From NCBI GenBank assembly GCA_028726465.1, contig JAQYQB010000014.1:1-64000 (forward strand): DNA of 64,000 nucleotides, written 5' to 3'. The DNA comes from Mycobacteriaceae bacterium. GTDB lineage: Bacteria; Actinomycetota; Actinomycetes; Mycobacteriales; Mycobacteriaceae. Positions 49,262 through 57,794 of this stretch are shown here, one piece after another (position 1 is the first letter of the stretch; each line of letters starts with the position of its first letter). Below the pieces are notes generated by a model. It ran no database searches, was not told the DNA's origin, and saw nothing but the letters and a program-made list of their open reading frames with translations. The position numbers and the translations under genes were made by a program.

Positions 49262-51433
49262 ATGAGCGCAACTCACCGCCCCCAGATCACCCAAGTTTGG
49301 CCCGGCTCCCCCTCGCCGCTGGGCTCCACTTTCGACGGTTCCGGTACCAACTTCGCCCTCTTTTCCGAGGTAGCCGACAAGGTAGAGCTTTGCCTTATCG
49401 ATGCCGCCGGCCAGGAAGAGCGCATCGAACTTACCGAGGTCAGCGCCCACGTCTGGCACTGCTACCTGCCGTATGTCTCGCCCGGCCAGCGCTACGGCTA
49501 CCGCGTCCACGGCCCCTACGACCCCGAGGCCGGCCTGCGCTGCGATCCCTCCAAGCTGTTGGTGGACCCGTACGCCCGCGCCTTCACCGGGGAATTCGAC
49601 CGGGACGCCGCGCTGTATTCCTACGACATCCACGCCGAGGATCCCGGCACCGGGCGCAACACCTCCGACTCGCTCGGCCACACCATGTACTCGGTGGTCA
49701 TTAACCCCTTCTTCGACTGGCGCGGGGACCGCCGCCCGCACACGCCCGAAAACGAAACCGTCATCTACGAGACCCACGTCAAGGGCATGACCATGCAGCA
49801 CCCCGGCGTCCCGGAGCACCTGCGCGGCACCTACGCTGGCATGGCGCACCCGGCGGTGACCGACTACCTGCGCAACCTCGGCGTGACCGCCGTGGAGCTC
49901 ATGCCCGTCCACCAGTTCCTCCAGGACGACCGCCTGCGCGAGCTGGACCTGCGCAACTACTGGGGATACAACACCTTCGGCTTCTTCGCGCCCCACCAGG
50001 ACTACGCCTTCGCCCGCAAGCCCGGCGAGGCCGTGGCCGAGTTCAAGACGATGGTGCGGGCCTTCCACGCCGCCGGCATCGAGGTCATTTTGGACGTGGT
50101 CTACAACCACACCGCCGAGGGCAACCATATGGGCCCGACCATTGCGTTTAGGGGCATCGATAACCAGGCCTACTACCGCCTGGACGATGACAACCCCGAG
50201 TACTACATGGACTACACCGGCACCGGGAACTCGCTGAGTGTGCGCCACCCGTCCTCGCTGCAGATGATCATGGACTCGCTGCGCTACTGGGTCACCGAGA
50301 TGCGCGTCGACGGCTTCCGCTTCGACCTGGCGGCCACGCTCGCGCGCGAGCTCAACGACGTCGACAAGCTGGCCACCTTCTTCGACCTGGTCCAGCAGGA
50401 TCCGGTGGTCAGCCAGGTCAAGCTCATTGCCGAGCCCTGGGACGTCGGCCATGACGGCTACCAGGTGGGCAACTTCCCGCCGATCTGGAGCGAGTGGAAC
50501 GGCAAGTACCGCGACACCGTCCGCGACTTCTGGCGCGGCGAGCCGGCCACCCTCGGCGAATTCGCCTCCCGGCTGACCGGTTCTTCCGATCTCTATGGCA
50601 ACAACGACCGTCGCCCGACCGCCTCCATCAACTTCATCACCGCCCACGACGGCTTCACCCTCGCCGACCTGGTCTCCTACAACGACAAGCACAACGAGGC
50701 CAACGGCGAGGACAACCAGGACGGCGAGTCCTTCAACCGCTCCTGGAACCACGGCGCCGAAGGCCCCACCGACGACCCGGACATCCAGCGCCTGCGCCGC
50801 CGCCAGCAGCGCAACTTCCTGACCACGCTGCTGCTGAGCCAGGGCACGCCGATGCTCAGCCACGGCGACGAATTCGGCCGCACCCAGTCCGGCAACAACA
50901 ACGCCTACTGCCAGGACAATGAGATCGCCTGGATGGACTGGTCGCTGCTGGATCAAGAGAAAAACTCCGAGCTCTACGGCTTCACCAAGCGGCTCATCGG
51001 CATCCGCCACCGCCACCCGGTCTTCCGGCGCCGCCGCTTCCTGGCCGGCGGCCCGCTGGGCACCGACGCGCGCGACCGCGACATCGCCTGGCTCGTACCC
51101 TCGGGCAAGCTGATGACGCAGGACGACTGGGACCACGACTTCGGCAAATCCCTGATGGTCTATTTAAACGGCAACGCGATCAGCGAGCCCGATGCCCGCG
51201 GCCAGAAGATCGTCGACGACTCTTTCGTGATGATTTTCAACGCCCACCACGAGCAAATCGAGTTCACGCTGCCCACCCAGGATCTCGGCGCGAAGTGGAA
51301 ACTGGTGGTCGACACCGCACACCCCGGCGGGTACCCCACCGAAGAAATCCTCATCCCGGCAGCGGGTACCATCGATGTGCAACCGCGCTCCACGCTGTTG
51401 CTCAAGCAGGTGGAGCCGCCCGTTCTCGATTAG
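49262..51433 (+). CDS. glgX: Glycogen debranching enzyme
   Basis: Cleaves alpha-1,6 branches of phosphorylase-limited glycogen; works with GlgP. 723 residues. N-terminal carbohydrate-binding (CBM48) part with GTNFALFSEVADKVELCL, then the GH13 barrel: VVYNHTAEGNHMGP, RVDGFRFDLAATL with the nucleophile Asp, KLIAEPWDVG with the acid Glu, and FITAHDGFTLADLVSYN. All catalytic motifs are intact. Confidence 0.96.
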   Translation: MSATHRPQITQVWPGSPSPLGSTFDGSGTNFALFSEVADKVELCLIDAAGQEERIELTEVSAHVWHCYLPYVSPGQRYGYRVHGPYDPEAGLRCDPSKLLVDPYARAFTGEFDRDAALYSYDIHAEDPGTGRNTSDSLGHTMYSVVINPFFDWRGDRRPHTPENETVIYETHVKGMTMQHPGVPEHLRGTYAGMAHPAVTDYLRNLGVTAVELMPVHQFLQDDRLRELDLRNYWGYNTFGFFAPHQDYAFARKPGEAVAEFKTMVRAFHAAGIEVILDVVYNHTAEGNHMGPTIAFRGIDNQAYYRLDDDNPEYYMDYTGTGNSLSVRHPSSLQMIMDSLRYWVTEMRVDGFRFDLAATLARELNDVDKLATFFDLVQQDPVVSQVKLIAEPWDVGHDGYQVGNFPPIWSEWNGKYRDTVRDFWRGEPATLGEFASRLTGSSDLYGNNDRRPTASINFITAHDGFTLADLVSYNDKHNEANGEDNQDGESFNRSWNHGAEGPTDDPDIQRLRRRQQRNFLTTLLLSQGTPMLSHGDEFGRTQSGNNNAYCQDNEIAWMDWSLLDQEKNSELYGFTKRLIGIRHRHPVFRRRRFLAGGPLGTDARDRDIAWLVPSGKLMTQDDWDHDFGKSLMVYLNGNAISEPDARGQKIVDDSFVMIFNAHHEQIEFTLPTQDLGAKWKLVVDTAHPGGYPTEEILIPAAGTIDVQPRSTLLLKQVEPPVLD

Positions 51434-51460
51434 TTCCTGCTTGGAAAGGCCCTGATTTTA

Positions 51461-52771
51461 GTGTCGGTTAAAGCCCACGGCGCCCTCGTCGATGTCACCG
51501 CTACCAGCGTGGAGATCCACCACTCCGTACTGTCGCTGAGCCTGGGGAAGCCGGCCACCACCTCGGTCCCGCTCGCCGACATCAACGGGGTGAGCGTGCG
51601 CGAGCCCACCGCCACCGCGCAGGGCTGGGTGGCGCTGGAGGGCACGGACGTGACCATCCCCGTCGACCCGCACCAGGACGCCGAGGCCATCCGCGCGCTG
51701 ATCGCCGCCGCCCAAAGCGGCGAGCACGACCCGGGCGTGCCGGGGCTGGATTTCACCGCCGTCGACGTCGAAACCGCCAACTGGCACTGGGGGTCTATCT
51801 GCCAGTTGGGTGCGGTCCGCTTCCGCGACGGCCGCGAGACCGAGTCCCGAACCTGGCTGTGCCAGCCGCCGGCTACCTGGCCCGACTTCGACGACGTCAA
51901 CATCTCCATCCACGGCATCACGGCCGCCGATGTCGCCGATGCCGCCCCCTTTGCCACCGTCGCCGCCGAGCTGGTGGATTTTGTGGGCGGCGACGTCTTC
52001 GTCGCGCACAACGCGCAGTTCGATTCCAGCGCCCTGCACGCCGCCCTGCAGGCCACCTCCAGCGAGGTCCCCGACTGGCAGCTGGCCTGCTCCCTGGCGC
52101 TGGCGCGCTACTGCTCCGCCCGCGGGGTGCTCGACGTGGCCAACCACAAGCTGCCCACCGTCGCCGCGGCGTGCGGGATGGAGTCCTTTAGCCACCACGA
52201 CGCCTGCGCCGACGCCCGCGCCGCCGGGGTCATCGTCGCCGGCCTGGCGCAGAAGCTGGGGCTGACCGGCGGCATCGCCGGCCTCTTCGACGAGTGCGGC
52301 TTCCGCCTGGGGGCGCTGTCTGCCGAGCAGGTCATGCCGGTCCTCCAGGACAACGTGGCGCCGACCTCGGCGGCCGACCTAGGCGCCGGCACGGATTTCC
52401 GCTCGCAGACCCGCGAGTCCGGCGCGCGCCGCCCCGCCCCCTGGAAGACCGTCGCCACGCCGGAGACCATCCCCGAGCCCAACGACGACGCCGACCCGCA
52501 AGGCCCGCTTTATGGTCAGCACGTCACGCTGACCGGCGACTTCGAGCCCTTCGACAAGGGCCAGCTGTGGTCCGCCATCGCCGAGCGCGGCGGCGTGATC
52601 GGCAAGAACGTCACGAAAAAGACCACCCTGCTGGTCGTCGGCACGTGGGCGAAGAAGACATCCAAGGAAAAGCGTGCCGAGGAGCTGCGCGACAAGGGCC
52701 AGGAGATCACCTTCTGGAGCGCCAACGAGCTCCTCGATGCCGTGGGGTTGAGCGAGGAACCTCCGTTCTAG
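51461..52771 (+). CDS. DEDDh 3'-5' exonuclease with C-terminal BRCT domain
   Basis: 436 residues in three parts. Residues 1-90 form a beta-rich N-terminal segment resembling a PH-like domain. Residues 95-265 are a DnaQ-type exonuclease: Asp102 and Glu104 in AVDVETAN, then HGITAADVADA, VAHNAQFD and SHHDACADARA with the catalytic His and Asp. Residues 345-436 are a BRCT domain (GQHVTLTGDFEPFDKG, then GGVIGKNVTKKTTLLVVG). Probably DNA repair or proofreading. GTG start with GGAAAGG 12 nt upstream. Confidence 0.88.
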   Translation: MSVKAHGALVDVTATSVEIHHSVLSLSLGKPATTSVPLADINGVSVREPTATAQGWVALEGTDVTIPVDPHQDAEAIRALIAAAQSGEHDPGVPGLDFTAVDVETANWHWGSICQLGAVRFRDGRETESRTWLCQPPATWPDFDDVNISIHGITAADVADAAPFATVAAELVDFVGGDVFVAHNAQFDSSALHAALQATSSEVPDWQLACSLALARYCSARGVLDVANHKLPTVAAACGMESFSHHDACADARAAGVIVAGLAQKLGLTGGIAGLFDECGFRLGALSAEQVMPVLQDNVAPTSAADLGAGTDFRSQTRESGARRPAPWKTVATPETIPEPNDDADPQGPLYGQHVTLTGDFEPFDKGQLWSAIAERGGVIGKNVTKKTTLLVVGTWAKKTSKEKRAEELRDKGQEITFWSANELLDAVGLSEEPPF

Positions 52772-52842
52772 GGAACCGTTGCGGCCGCGGCGCAGTCTAA
52801 CTACTCGTCAGGGATTCCCGCCGACCCGTCAGGAGAGTAGTC

Positions 52843-53478
52843 GTGACCACCGCCATCCACCCCGCCACGCACCCGGAGCTGAGCCTAGACGGTCTCCTGC
52901 CCCGCTTGGTCCGCCAGCGCTGGACCAGTAACACCGGCCTGTCCGACGATGGCTTCTGCGACTCCGTGGCCACCCTGCCGCTGTCACAGAACTGGTCGAT
53001 GACGCTGCGGTGCCAAACCTCCGACGGCGGCATCAACGTCAGCCAGCGCGGCTTGGACGAGCTGGGAGTGTCCATCCAACACGCATGGGATTTCGCCGCC
53101 ATCAACCTGGCGGAGGCCTCCCGCTCCGAGTACGGCACCCAGTTCTGGATGCGGCCGGCCAGCGCGGTCCTCGGCCCCGGCTGCCCCAACGGTGTGCAGG
53201 TGGCCACCTCGCGCTACCCGATTAGCTCCTGGCTGGCCCACCCGCGCGCCTTCCTGCTGCTCGACGAGCACCTGTGCAACATCCTGGCCGCCGAGCGCCT
53301 GGTCTACCTCGTGCCCGACCCGGTCACGGTGCTTGCGCTGGCCGGGGTAAGCCACCAGGAGGCCACGGCCTGGGCGCGGCGGGCGCAGGAAACGCGGCCG
53401 CGGCATCGGGTGCAATTGTCGTCGGTGCCGTTACTATTGGTGCAGGGGTTTCCGCAGGACTACTGCCTCGACTTTTAA
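52843..53478 (+). CDS. Unknown protein
   Basis: 211 residues, no signal peptide or membrane segment seen. Sequence features: QRWTSNTGLSDDGF, a helix with SIQHAWDFAAINLAEAS, RYPISSWLAHPRAFLLLDEH, and a late VYLVPDPVTVLAL. I do not recognise it. GTG 52843 with GGAGAG upstream. It lies between the exonuclease and the alarmone synthetase in the same direction, with 71 and 24 nt gaps, so the three may be cotranscribed. Confidence 0.75.
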   Translation: MTTAIHPATHPELSLDGLLPRLVRQRWTSNTGLSDDGFCDSVATLPLSQNWSMTLRCQTSDGGINVSQRGLDELGVSIQHAWDFAAINLAEASRSEYGTQFWMRPASAVLGPGCPNGVQVATSRYPISSWLAHPRAFLLLDEHLCNILAAERLVYLVPDPVTVLALAGVSHQEATAWARRAQETRPRHRVQLSSVPLLLVQGFPQDYCLDF

Positions 53479-53502
53479 GCATTTAGGGAAAGGAGCCGCC
53501 CC

Positions 53503-54468
53503 GTGGCCCGCTTGGGCAACCGCTACCACGACTGGAACCGGCAGCACCCGCACGCCGCCGCGGACTTCCATGCCGCCATCGAAGAATTGCTCAACGATGC
53601 CGGCGTCATCTTCGATCACGTCTCCGCCCGCGTGAAGAGCTGGTCCTCGTTCAAGGCGAAGGCGAAAAAGCGCAACGCCGACGGCGAGCCGGTCTACCCG
53701 CACCCGTGGGAGGATATCCACGATCTGGTCGGCGTGCGCGCGACGGTCTTCCACTCCACCGCCATCCCGCAGGCCATCGACGTGTTGAGCGAGTCCTTCG
53801 AGGTCCTGCGCTCGGTCGACAAGGCGGCGCAGACGCGGATTTCCGGCGGCTTCGGCTACGGCTCGCACCACCTGGTGCTGCGGGTGACCGACGCCATTGA
53901 GGAGCTGGCCGCCTACCGCGGCTTCACCTTCGAGGTGCAGGTGCGCACCGTCCTGCAGCACGCCTGGGCCGAGTTCGAGCACGACATCCGCTACAAGCAG
54001 GGCCCGAACCCGCCCTCGCCGCAGGTGGACCGCCTGTTCACGCTGGCCGCCGGGCTGATCGAGCTCGCCGATCAGCAATTCGACGAGATCGCCGCGCTCA
54101 AGAGCCCGCGCACCGAGACCACCGAAGACGTCGTGGTCACCGCAGAGACGTTGCCGGGGATTCTCACCATGCTGCTGGGCTCGCGCTTCCCGCGGTCACG
54201 CTCGGATCACTACCGCTGGCTGGCGGAACTGCTCGAGCTCAACGGGGTCACCACCGTGCGCCAGCTCCAGGAGCTGCTCAACGACGAAGACATCGCCTCC
54301 CTGCAGGAGGCCTTCCAGTACCGTTTCCGCCCCGGCCATATCCGGCTGGTCGACGATCTCCTGCTCAACCGCTTCGGGCAGGCGCACATCGATGCCACCG
54401 CGCGCACCGGCAACCGCGCCGATCGCGCCAAGCGCCTGCGCGGGCGCTTAAAGCAGCTGCGCGGCTAG
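53503..54468 (+). CDS. Small alarmone synthetase (RelA/SpoT synthetase domain)
   Basis: Makes (p)ppGpp or pGpp from GTP/GDP/GMP and ATP. 321 residues. Synthetase motifs: Arg43, Lys45 and Ser49 (RVKSWSS), Asp74, Gly77 and Arg79 (DLVGVRAT), GYGSHHLVL, and EVQVRTVLQHAWAEFEHD with Glu144. No hydrolase domain. The C-terminal 130 residues are extra compared with RelP/RelQ types; C. glutamicum has a comparable protein called RelS (from memory). GGAG 9 nt before the GTG start. Confidence 0.88.
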   Translation: MARLGNRYHDWNRQHPHAAADFHAAIEELLNDAGVIFDHVSARVKSWSSFKAKAKKRNADGEPVYPHPWEDIHDLVGVRATVFHSTAIPQAIDVLSESFEVLRSVDKAAQTRISGGFGYGSHHLVLRVTDAIEELAAYRGFTFEVQVRTVLQHAWAEFEHDIRYKQGPNPPSPQVDRLFTLAAGLIELADQQFDEIAALKSPRTETTEDVVVTAETLPGILTMLLGSRFPRSRSDHYRWLAELLELNGVTTVRQLQELLNDEDIASLQEAFQYRFRPGHIRLVDDLLLNRFGQAHIDATARTGNRADRAKRLRGRLKQLRG

Positions 54469-54469
54469 G

Positions 54470-54856
54470 CTAGCGGAAGCCGCCGCGGAATTTTTCCATC
54501 TGGCGGCGCTCCCGCTTGGTGGGCCGCCCCGCGCCTTTCGCGCGAACGGGCACCGACGGCTGGAACTGTCGCGGCGGGGGCGGCGGCGCGTGGTCGGTGT
54601 AGCAGGTGCGCGCGACCGGCGCCCCGACACGCTTGCGCACGGTGGCTAGCACCTCCAGGTCGTATTCGTGGTGGTCCTTCCACACGCGGACGCGGTCGCC
54701 GGGGACGACTTGTTGCGCGGGCTTGACGGCCTCGCCGTTGATTTTGACGTGGCCGGCTTTGACGGCATCGGCGGCCGCGGAACGGGTTTTAAACATGCGC
54801 ACCGCCCAGACCCACGCGTCGATGCGAACCGGCCTACCAGCAGGCTGGTTATCCAT
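54470..54856 (-). CDS. S4-domain RNA-binding protein (Hsp15-like)
   Basis: 128 residues. S4 domain at about 8-70: RIDAWVWAVRMFKTRSAAADA, then GHVKINGEAVKPAQQV and GDRVRVW. The C-terminal part is basic and Pro-rich. Hsp15 proteins act on stalled 50S-peptidyl-tRNA. It ends one nt after the convergent alarmone synthetase. Confidence 0.9.
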   Translation of the reverse strand: MDNQPAGRPVRIDAWVWAVRMFKTRSAAADAVKAGHVKINGEAVKPAQQVVPGDRVRVWKDHHEYDLEVLATVRKRVGAPVARTCYTDHAPPPPPRQFQPSVPVRAKGAGRPTKRERRQMEKFRGGFR

Positions 54857-54859
54857 GAA

Positions 54860-55099
54860 TTAGTAGTTGTTGTAGTTCTGGTTGATGATCTTGCGCACCT
54901 TGAGGAAGTTGGCGGCGCCACCGACGACAGCCACCACCAGGCCGAGCACTAACCAAAAGCCCGGGTTGCCGAACAGGATAGTCATCAGAACGCCGCCGCC
55001 GACCCCGGCGCCCACGGAGATGAGGCCGTTGCGGGAGTGCTTGCGGACTGCTTGCTTGCGCGCTTCAATCGGATTGTTGGGACGTCGCTGCATGGTCAT
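54860..55099 (-). CDS. Small membrane protein
   Basis: 79 residues, two predicted helices (about 25-43 and 48-66) separated by GNPG, basic N-terminus (RRPNNPIEARKQAVRKHSR), ending NQNYNNY. Unknown function. 3 nt before the S4 gene, so probably one transcript with yigZ and the S4 gene. Confidence 0.75.
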   Translation of the reverse strand: MTMQRRPNNPIEARKQAVRKHSRNGLISVGAGVGGGVLMTILFGNPGFWLVLGLVVAVVGGAANFLKVRKIINQNYNNY

Positions 55100-55115
55100 G
55101 GCTAGCTATTCTACC

Positions 55116-55760
55116 TCACGTACCAGGTAATTCCACCCAGGCTCGCCCGCCGGCCCGCGGGGCCACGCGCCCTTGCGTCAGCGCCGCTAGCTCGGCTTCC
55201 AGGCCGTCCCGGCTGCCGGGCGCGCAGGCCAAGGTGTAGGTCACCGCGGCGCCGTACTGGGTGTCGCGGACGTCGTAGCCGCGGGCTCGCAGCTCCGCCT
55301 CGAGGCGGCCGGCCTCGGCGTGCTCCACCTCGATCGTGTACAGCTCCCGCTGCGCGCGGGTCACGCGGTCTACCTGCGCGACGGCCTCGCTGAGCGTGCC
55401 TCCGTAGGCGTGCACCAGCCCGCCGGCGCCCAGCTTGATGCCGCCGAAGTAGCGGACCACCACCGCGCACACGTCCAGCATGCCGCTGCCCTTGAGCACG
55501 TCGAGCATGGGTTTGCCGGCGGTGCCGGACGGCTCGCCGTCGTCGGAGGAACGCTCCACCGGCTGCGCGCCGTCCTGGTAGTAGACGTAGGCGCTGCAAT
55601 GGTGGCGGGCGTCCGGGAAGCGCTCGCGCACACTCGCGATGAAACCGCGCGCCTCGTCCTCATTCTGCGCCCGCGTAACTAGCGCGATGAAGCGGGAGCG
55701 CTTGATTTCTACTTCGTGCTCGGTGACCTTCCCGGCCGCGGGCAGCGGGTAGCGCTCCAT
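55116..55760 (-). CDS. YigZ/IMPACT family protein
   Basis: 214 residues. IMPACT family core: EIKRSRFIALVTRA, then FPDARHHCSAYVY, SSDDGEPSGTAGKPML and VVVRYFGGIKLGAGGLVHAY. Related proteins bind translation factors or regulate peptidases; precise role uncertain. Its ATG overlaps the ilvA stop as TAATG, so translation is coupled. Confidence 0.9.
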   Translation of the reverse strand: MERYPLPAAGKVTEHEVEIKRSRFIALVTRAQNEDEARGFIASVRERFPDARHHCSAYVYYQDGAQPVERSSDDGEPSGTAGKPMLDVLKGSGMLDVCAVVVRYFGGIKLGAGGLVHAYGGTLSEAVAQVDRVTRAQRELYTIEVEHAEAGRLEAELRARGYDVRDTQYGAAVTYTLACAPGSRDGLEAELAALTQGRVAPRAGGRAWVELPGT

Positions 55761-57034
55761 TAAGACACCAGGAATTCGTACTCGGGCGTGCCCGGCTCCA
55801 GGCGCTGGCACTTAATCCGCGACTCCTCCATCCGGGCCAGCAAGCCCGGCAGGCCGACGGCCTCCCCGAGCTGGAGGCCGACCAGCGCCGCACCGGTCTC
55901 GCGGTTGTTGCGCTTGAGGTACTCGAACAGGGTGATGTCGTCGTGCGGCCCCAGGATCTCTTCCAAGAACGCGCGCAGCTGCCCGGGCTCCTGCGGGAAG
56001 TTGACCAAGAAGTAGTGCTTGAGCCCGCGGTGGACCAGGGAGCGTTCCATGATTTCGGCGTAGCGCAGCACGTCGTTGTTGCCGCCCGAGATGATGCAGA
56101 CGACGGTGGAGCCGGCGGGGGCATCGACAAGCTGGAGGCCGGCCACGGACAGGGCGCCGGCGGGCTCGGCGATGATGCCTTCGTTCTGGTACAGCTCCAG
56201 CAGCTCCGTGCACACCGCGCCCTCGGAGACCGTGTCACAGCTGACCCGCTCGCGGTTATGGCTGACGATGTCGAAGGGCAGCGAACCAATGCGCCCGACG
56301 GCCGCGCCATCGACGAAGGGATCAATCTCGTCGAGGGTGACCGGCTCGCCCGCCCGCAGCGCCGCGGTCAGCGATGCCGCCCCTTGCGGCTCAATGCCGT
56401 AGACCTGCGTGCGCGGGGACATGTCCGCCAAGTAGCTCACGATGCCGCCCAGCAGTCCGCCGCCGCCCACCGGGACGACGACCGCGTCGAGGCTACGGCC
56501 CTGGGCGGACAGCTGCGAGACGATCTCCGCGGCGACGGTGCCTTGGCCGGTGATCGTGTCGCGGGCATCGAAGGGCTCGATCATGGTCGCACCGCGGGCT
56601 TCGGCGTCGGCGCGGGCTGCGGCTGCCGCCTCGTCGAAGTTGGCGCCCACGACGACCAGCTCGACCGCGTCGCCACCGTGGACCTTGATGCGGTCGCGCT
56701 TCTGCTTCGGGGTGGGGCCGGGCACGAAGATCTTGCCCTTGATGCCCATCGTGCGGCAGGCATAGGCCACGCCCTGGGCGTGATTGCCCGCCGATGCCGC
56801 CACTACCCCGCCGGCGCGCTGCTCCTCCGACAGGTTGGAAATCGCAAAATAGGACCCGCGAATCTTATAGGAGCGCACGTCTTGCTGGTCTTCCCGCTTG
56901 AGGTAGACCTCGTAGCCCGTAATCTGGGACAGACGCGGGCAGTAGTACAAGGGGGTGGGAGCGATCTCGGACGAAATGCGGGACTGGGCCAGCTGGACGT
57001 CGGATGCTCGGATGGGGTCGAAGTTTTGCGTCAT
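55760..57034 (-). CDS. ilvA: Threonine dehydratase (biosynthetic)
   Basis: First step of isoleucine synthesis: threonine to 2-oxobutanoate. 424 residues. PLP-lysine site REDQQDVRSYKIRGSYF, AASAGNHAQGVAYA, and GGGGLLGGIVSY. The C-terminal part has one ACT-like regulatory domain, the short form also found in C. glutamicum. TAGAAT lies 8 nt before the ATG. Confidence 0.96.
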   Translation of the reverse strand: MTQNFDPIRASDVQLAQSRISSEIAPTPLYYCPRLSQITGYEVYLKREDQQDVRSYKIRGSYFAISNLSEEQRAGGVVAASAGNHAQGVAYACRTMGIKGKIFVPGPTPKQKRDRIKVHGGDAVELVVVGANFDEAAAAARADAEARGATMIEPFDARDTITGQGTVAAEIVSQLSAQGRSLDAVVVPVGGGGLLGGIVSYLADMSPRTQVYGIEPQGAASLTAALRAGEPVTLDEIDPFVDGAAVGRIGSLPFDIVSHNRERVSCDTVSEGAVCTELLELYQNEGIIAEPAGALSVAGLQLVDAPAGSTVVCIISGGNNDVLRYAEIMERSLVHRGLKHYFLVNFPQEPGQLRAFLEEILGPHDDITLFEYLKRNNRETGAALVGLQLGEAVGLPGLLARMEESRIKCQRLEPGTPEYEFLVS

Positions 57035-57042
57035 GTCGGTTT

Positions 57043-57048
57043 ATTCTA
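57043..57048 (-). promoter_or_regulatory. -10 element of ilvA (leaderless)
   Basis: TAGAAT on the minus strand, 8 nt before ATG 57034. Confidence 0.5.
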
Positions 57049-57224
57049 GCGGGCCGGTTGGCGGCCGTGGCGCAATACCTATAGTTTGACAGACAATCCC
57101 CAGCGCCTGGGTGCCCTGGCCCACTATTGAGACCGCAGGGGTAGACATCTCCAAACAACCTGATAAATTCATCTGAGGATATTTGTCATCGTTGCTCTCG
57201 TCTTGTTTTTAAGGAGTTTCCACC

Positions 57225-57680
57225 ATGCGCCGCACTCGCCTTAGCACCACCCTTGTCGCTGCCGCTGCTGTCACCTTCGGGCTCGTCTCCCCGGTCGCCA
57301 TGGCCGAAGAGGCCACCGACACCTCGGCCCCCACCTCGACCGCTACCGAAACCCCCGCTGAGGGCGACGGCACCGGCGAGGGCGAGGACACCGGCAACGC
57401 CGGTGACTCCGGGAACCCTGAGGACCCCGAGGCCAACGGCGACTCCGATAGCGGCGACCAGACGGGCGGCGATTCGGACGGCAAGGACGAGGAGCCCGAT
57501 ACCATGTTCGGCTCCAGCGTCGAGACGACCGCAAAGTTCAAGGAAGTCATGTCGTGGGTCTCTGTGGTGGGTGCGCTGCTGGCTGGCATCGTTCAGGCCA
57601 CCGTGATGCTCGCCCAGATCAACCCGGCTATTCTCAACCCGCTCAAGGATCTCCTGAAGCAGGCCGGCGTTAAGTTCTAA
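57225..57680 (+). CDS. Small secreted acidic protein with hydrophobic C-terminal segment
   Basis: 151 residues. Signal peptide with likely cleavage after AMA at about residue 27, then about 65 residues of Asp/Gly/Glu/Thr/Ser low-complexity sequence, then a C-terminal unit with one hydrophobic helix (SVVGALLAGIVQATVMLAQ) and the ending LNPLKDLLKQAGVKF. The layout suggests an exported protein sitting in the envelope. I do not recognise the family. AAGGAG 8 nt before the ATG. Its terminator is the inner hairpin of the right HNH repeat. Confidence 0.8.
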   Translation: MRRTRLSTTLVAAAAVTFGLVSPVAMAEEATDTSAPTSTATETPAEGDGTGEGEDTGNAGDSGNPEDPEANGDSDSGDQTGGDSDGKDEEPDTMFGSSVETTAKFKEVMSWVSVVGALLAGIVQATVMLAQINPAILNPLKDLLKQAGVKF

Positions 57681-57700
57681 GGACTTAAGGCACGCCGAGT

Positions 57701-57732
57701 AGGCGCTACGGACGTGGTCCGTGGCGCCTTTT
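57701..57732 (+). terminator. Hairpin terminator at inner end of right HNH repeat
   Basis: 13-bp stem with one mismatch and a GTG loop, followed by TTTT. Terminates the secreted-protein gene. Counterpart of 1371-1399. Confidence 0.8.
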
Positions 57733-57794
57733 CGCGTCTTTTGGCTGGGTTTGTCCCTTGGGGTGCCCTCTCGCAGCCTGGTCTCGTGGCGGGT

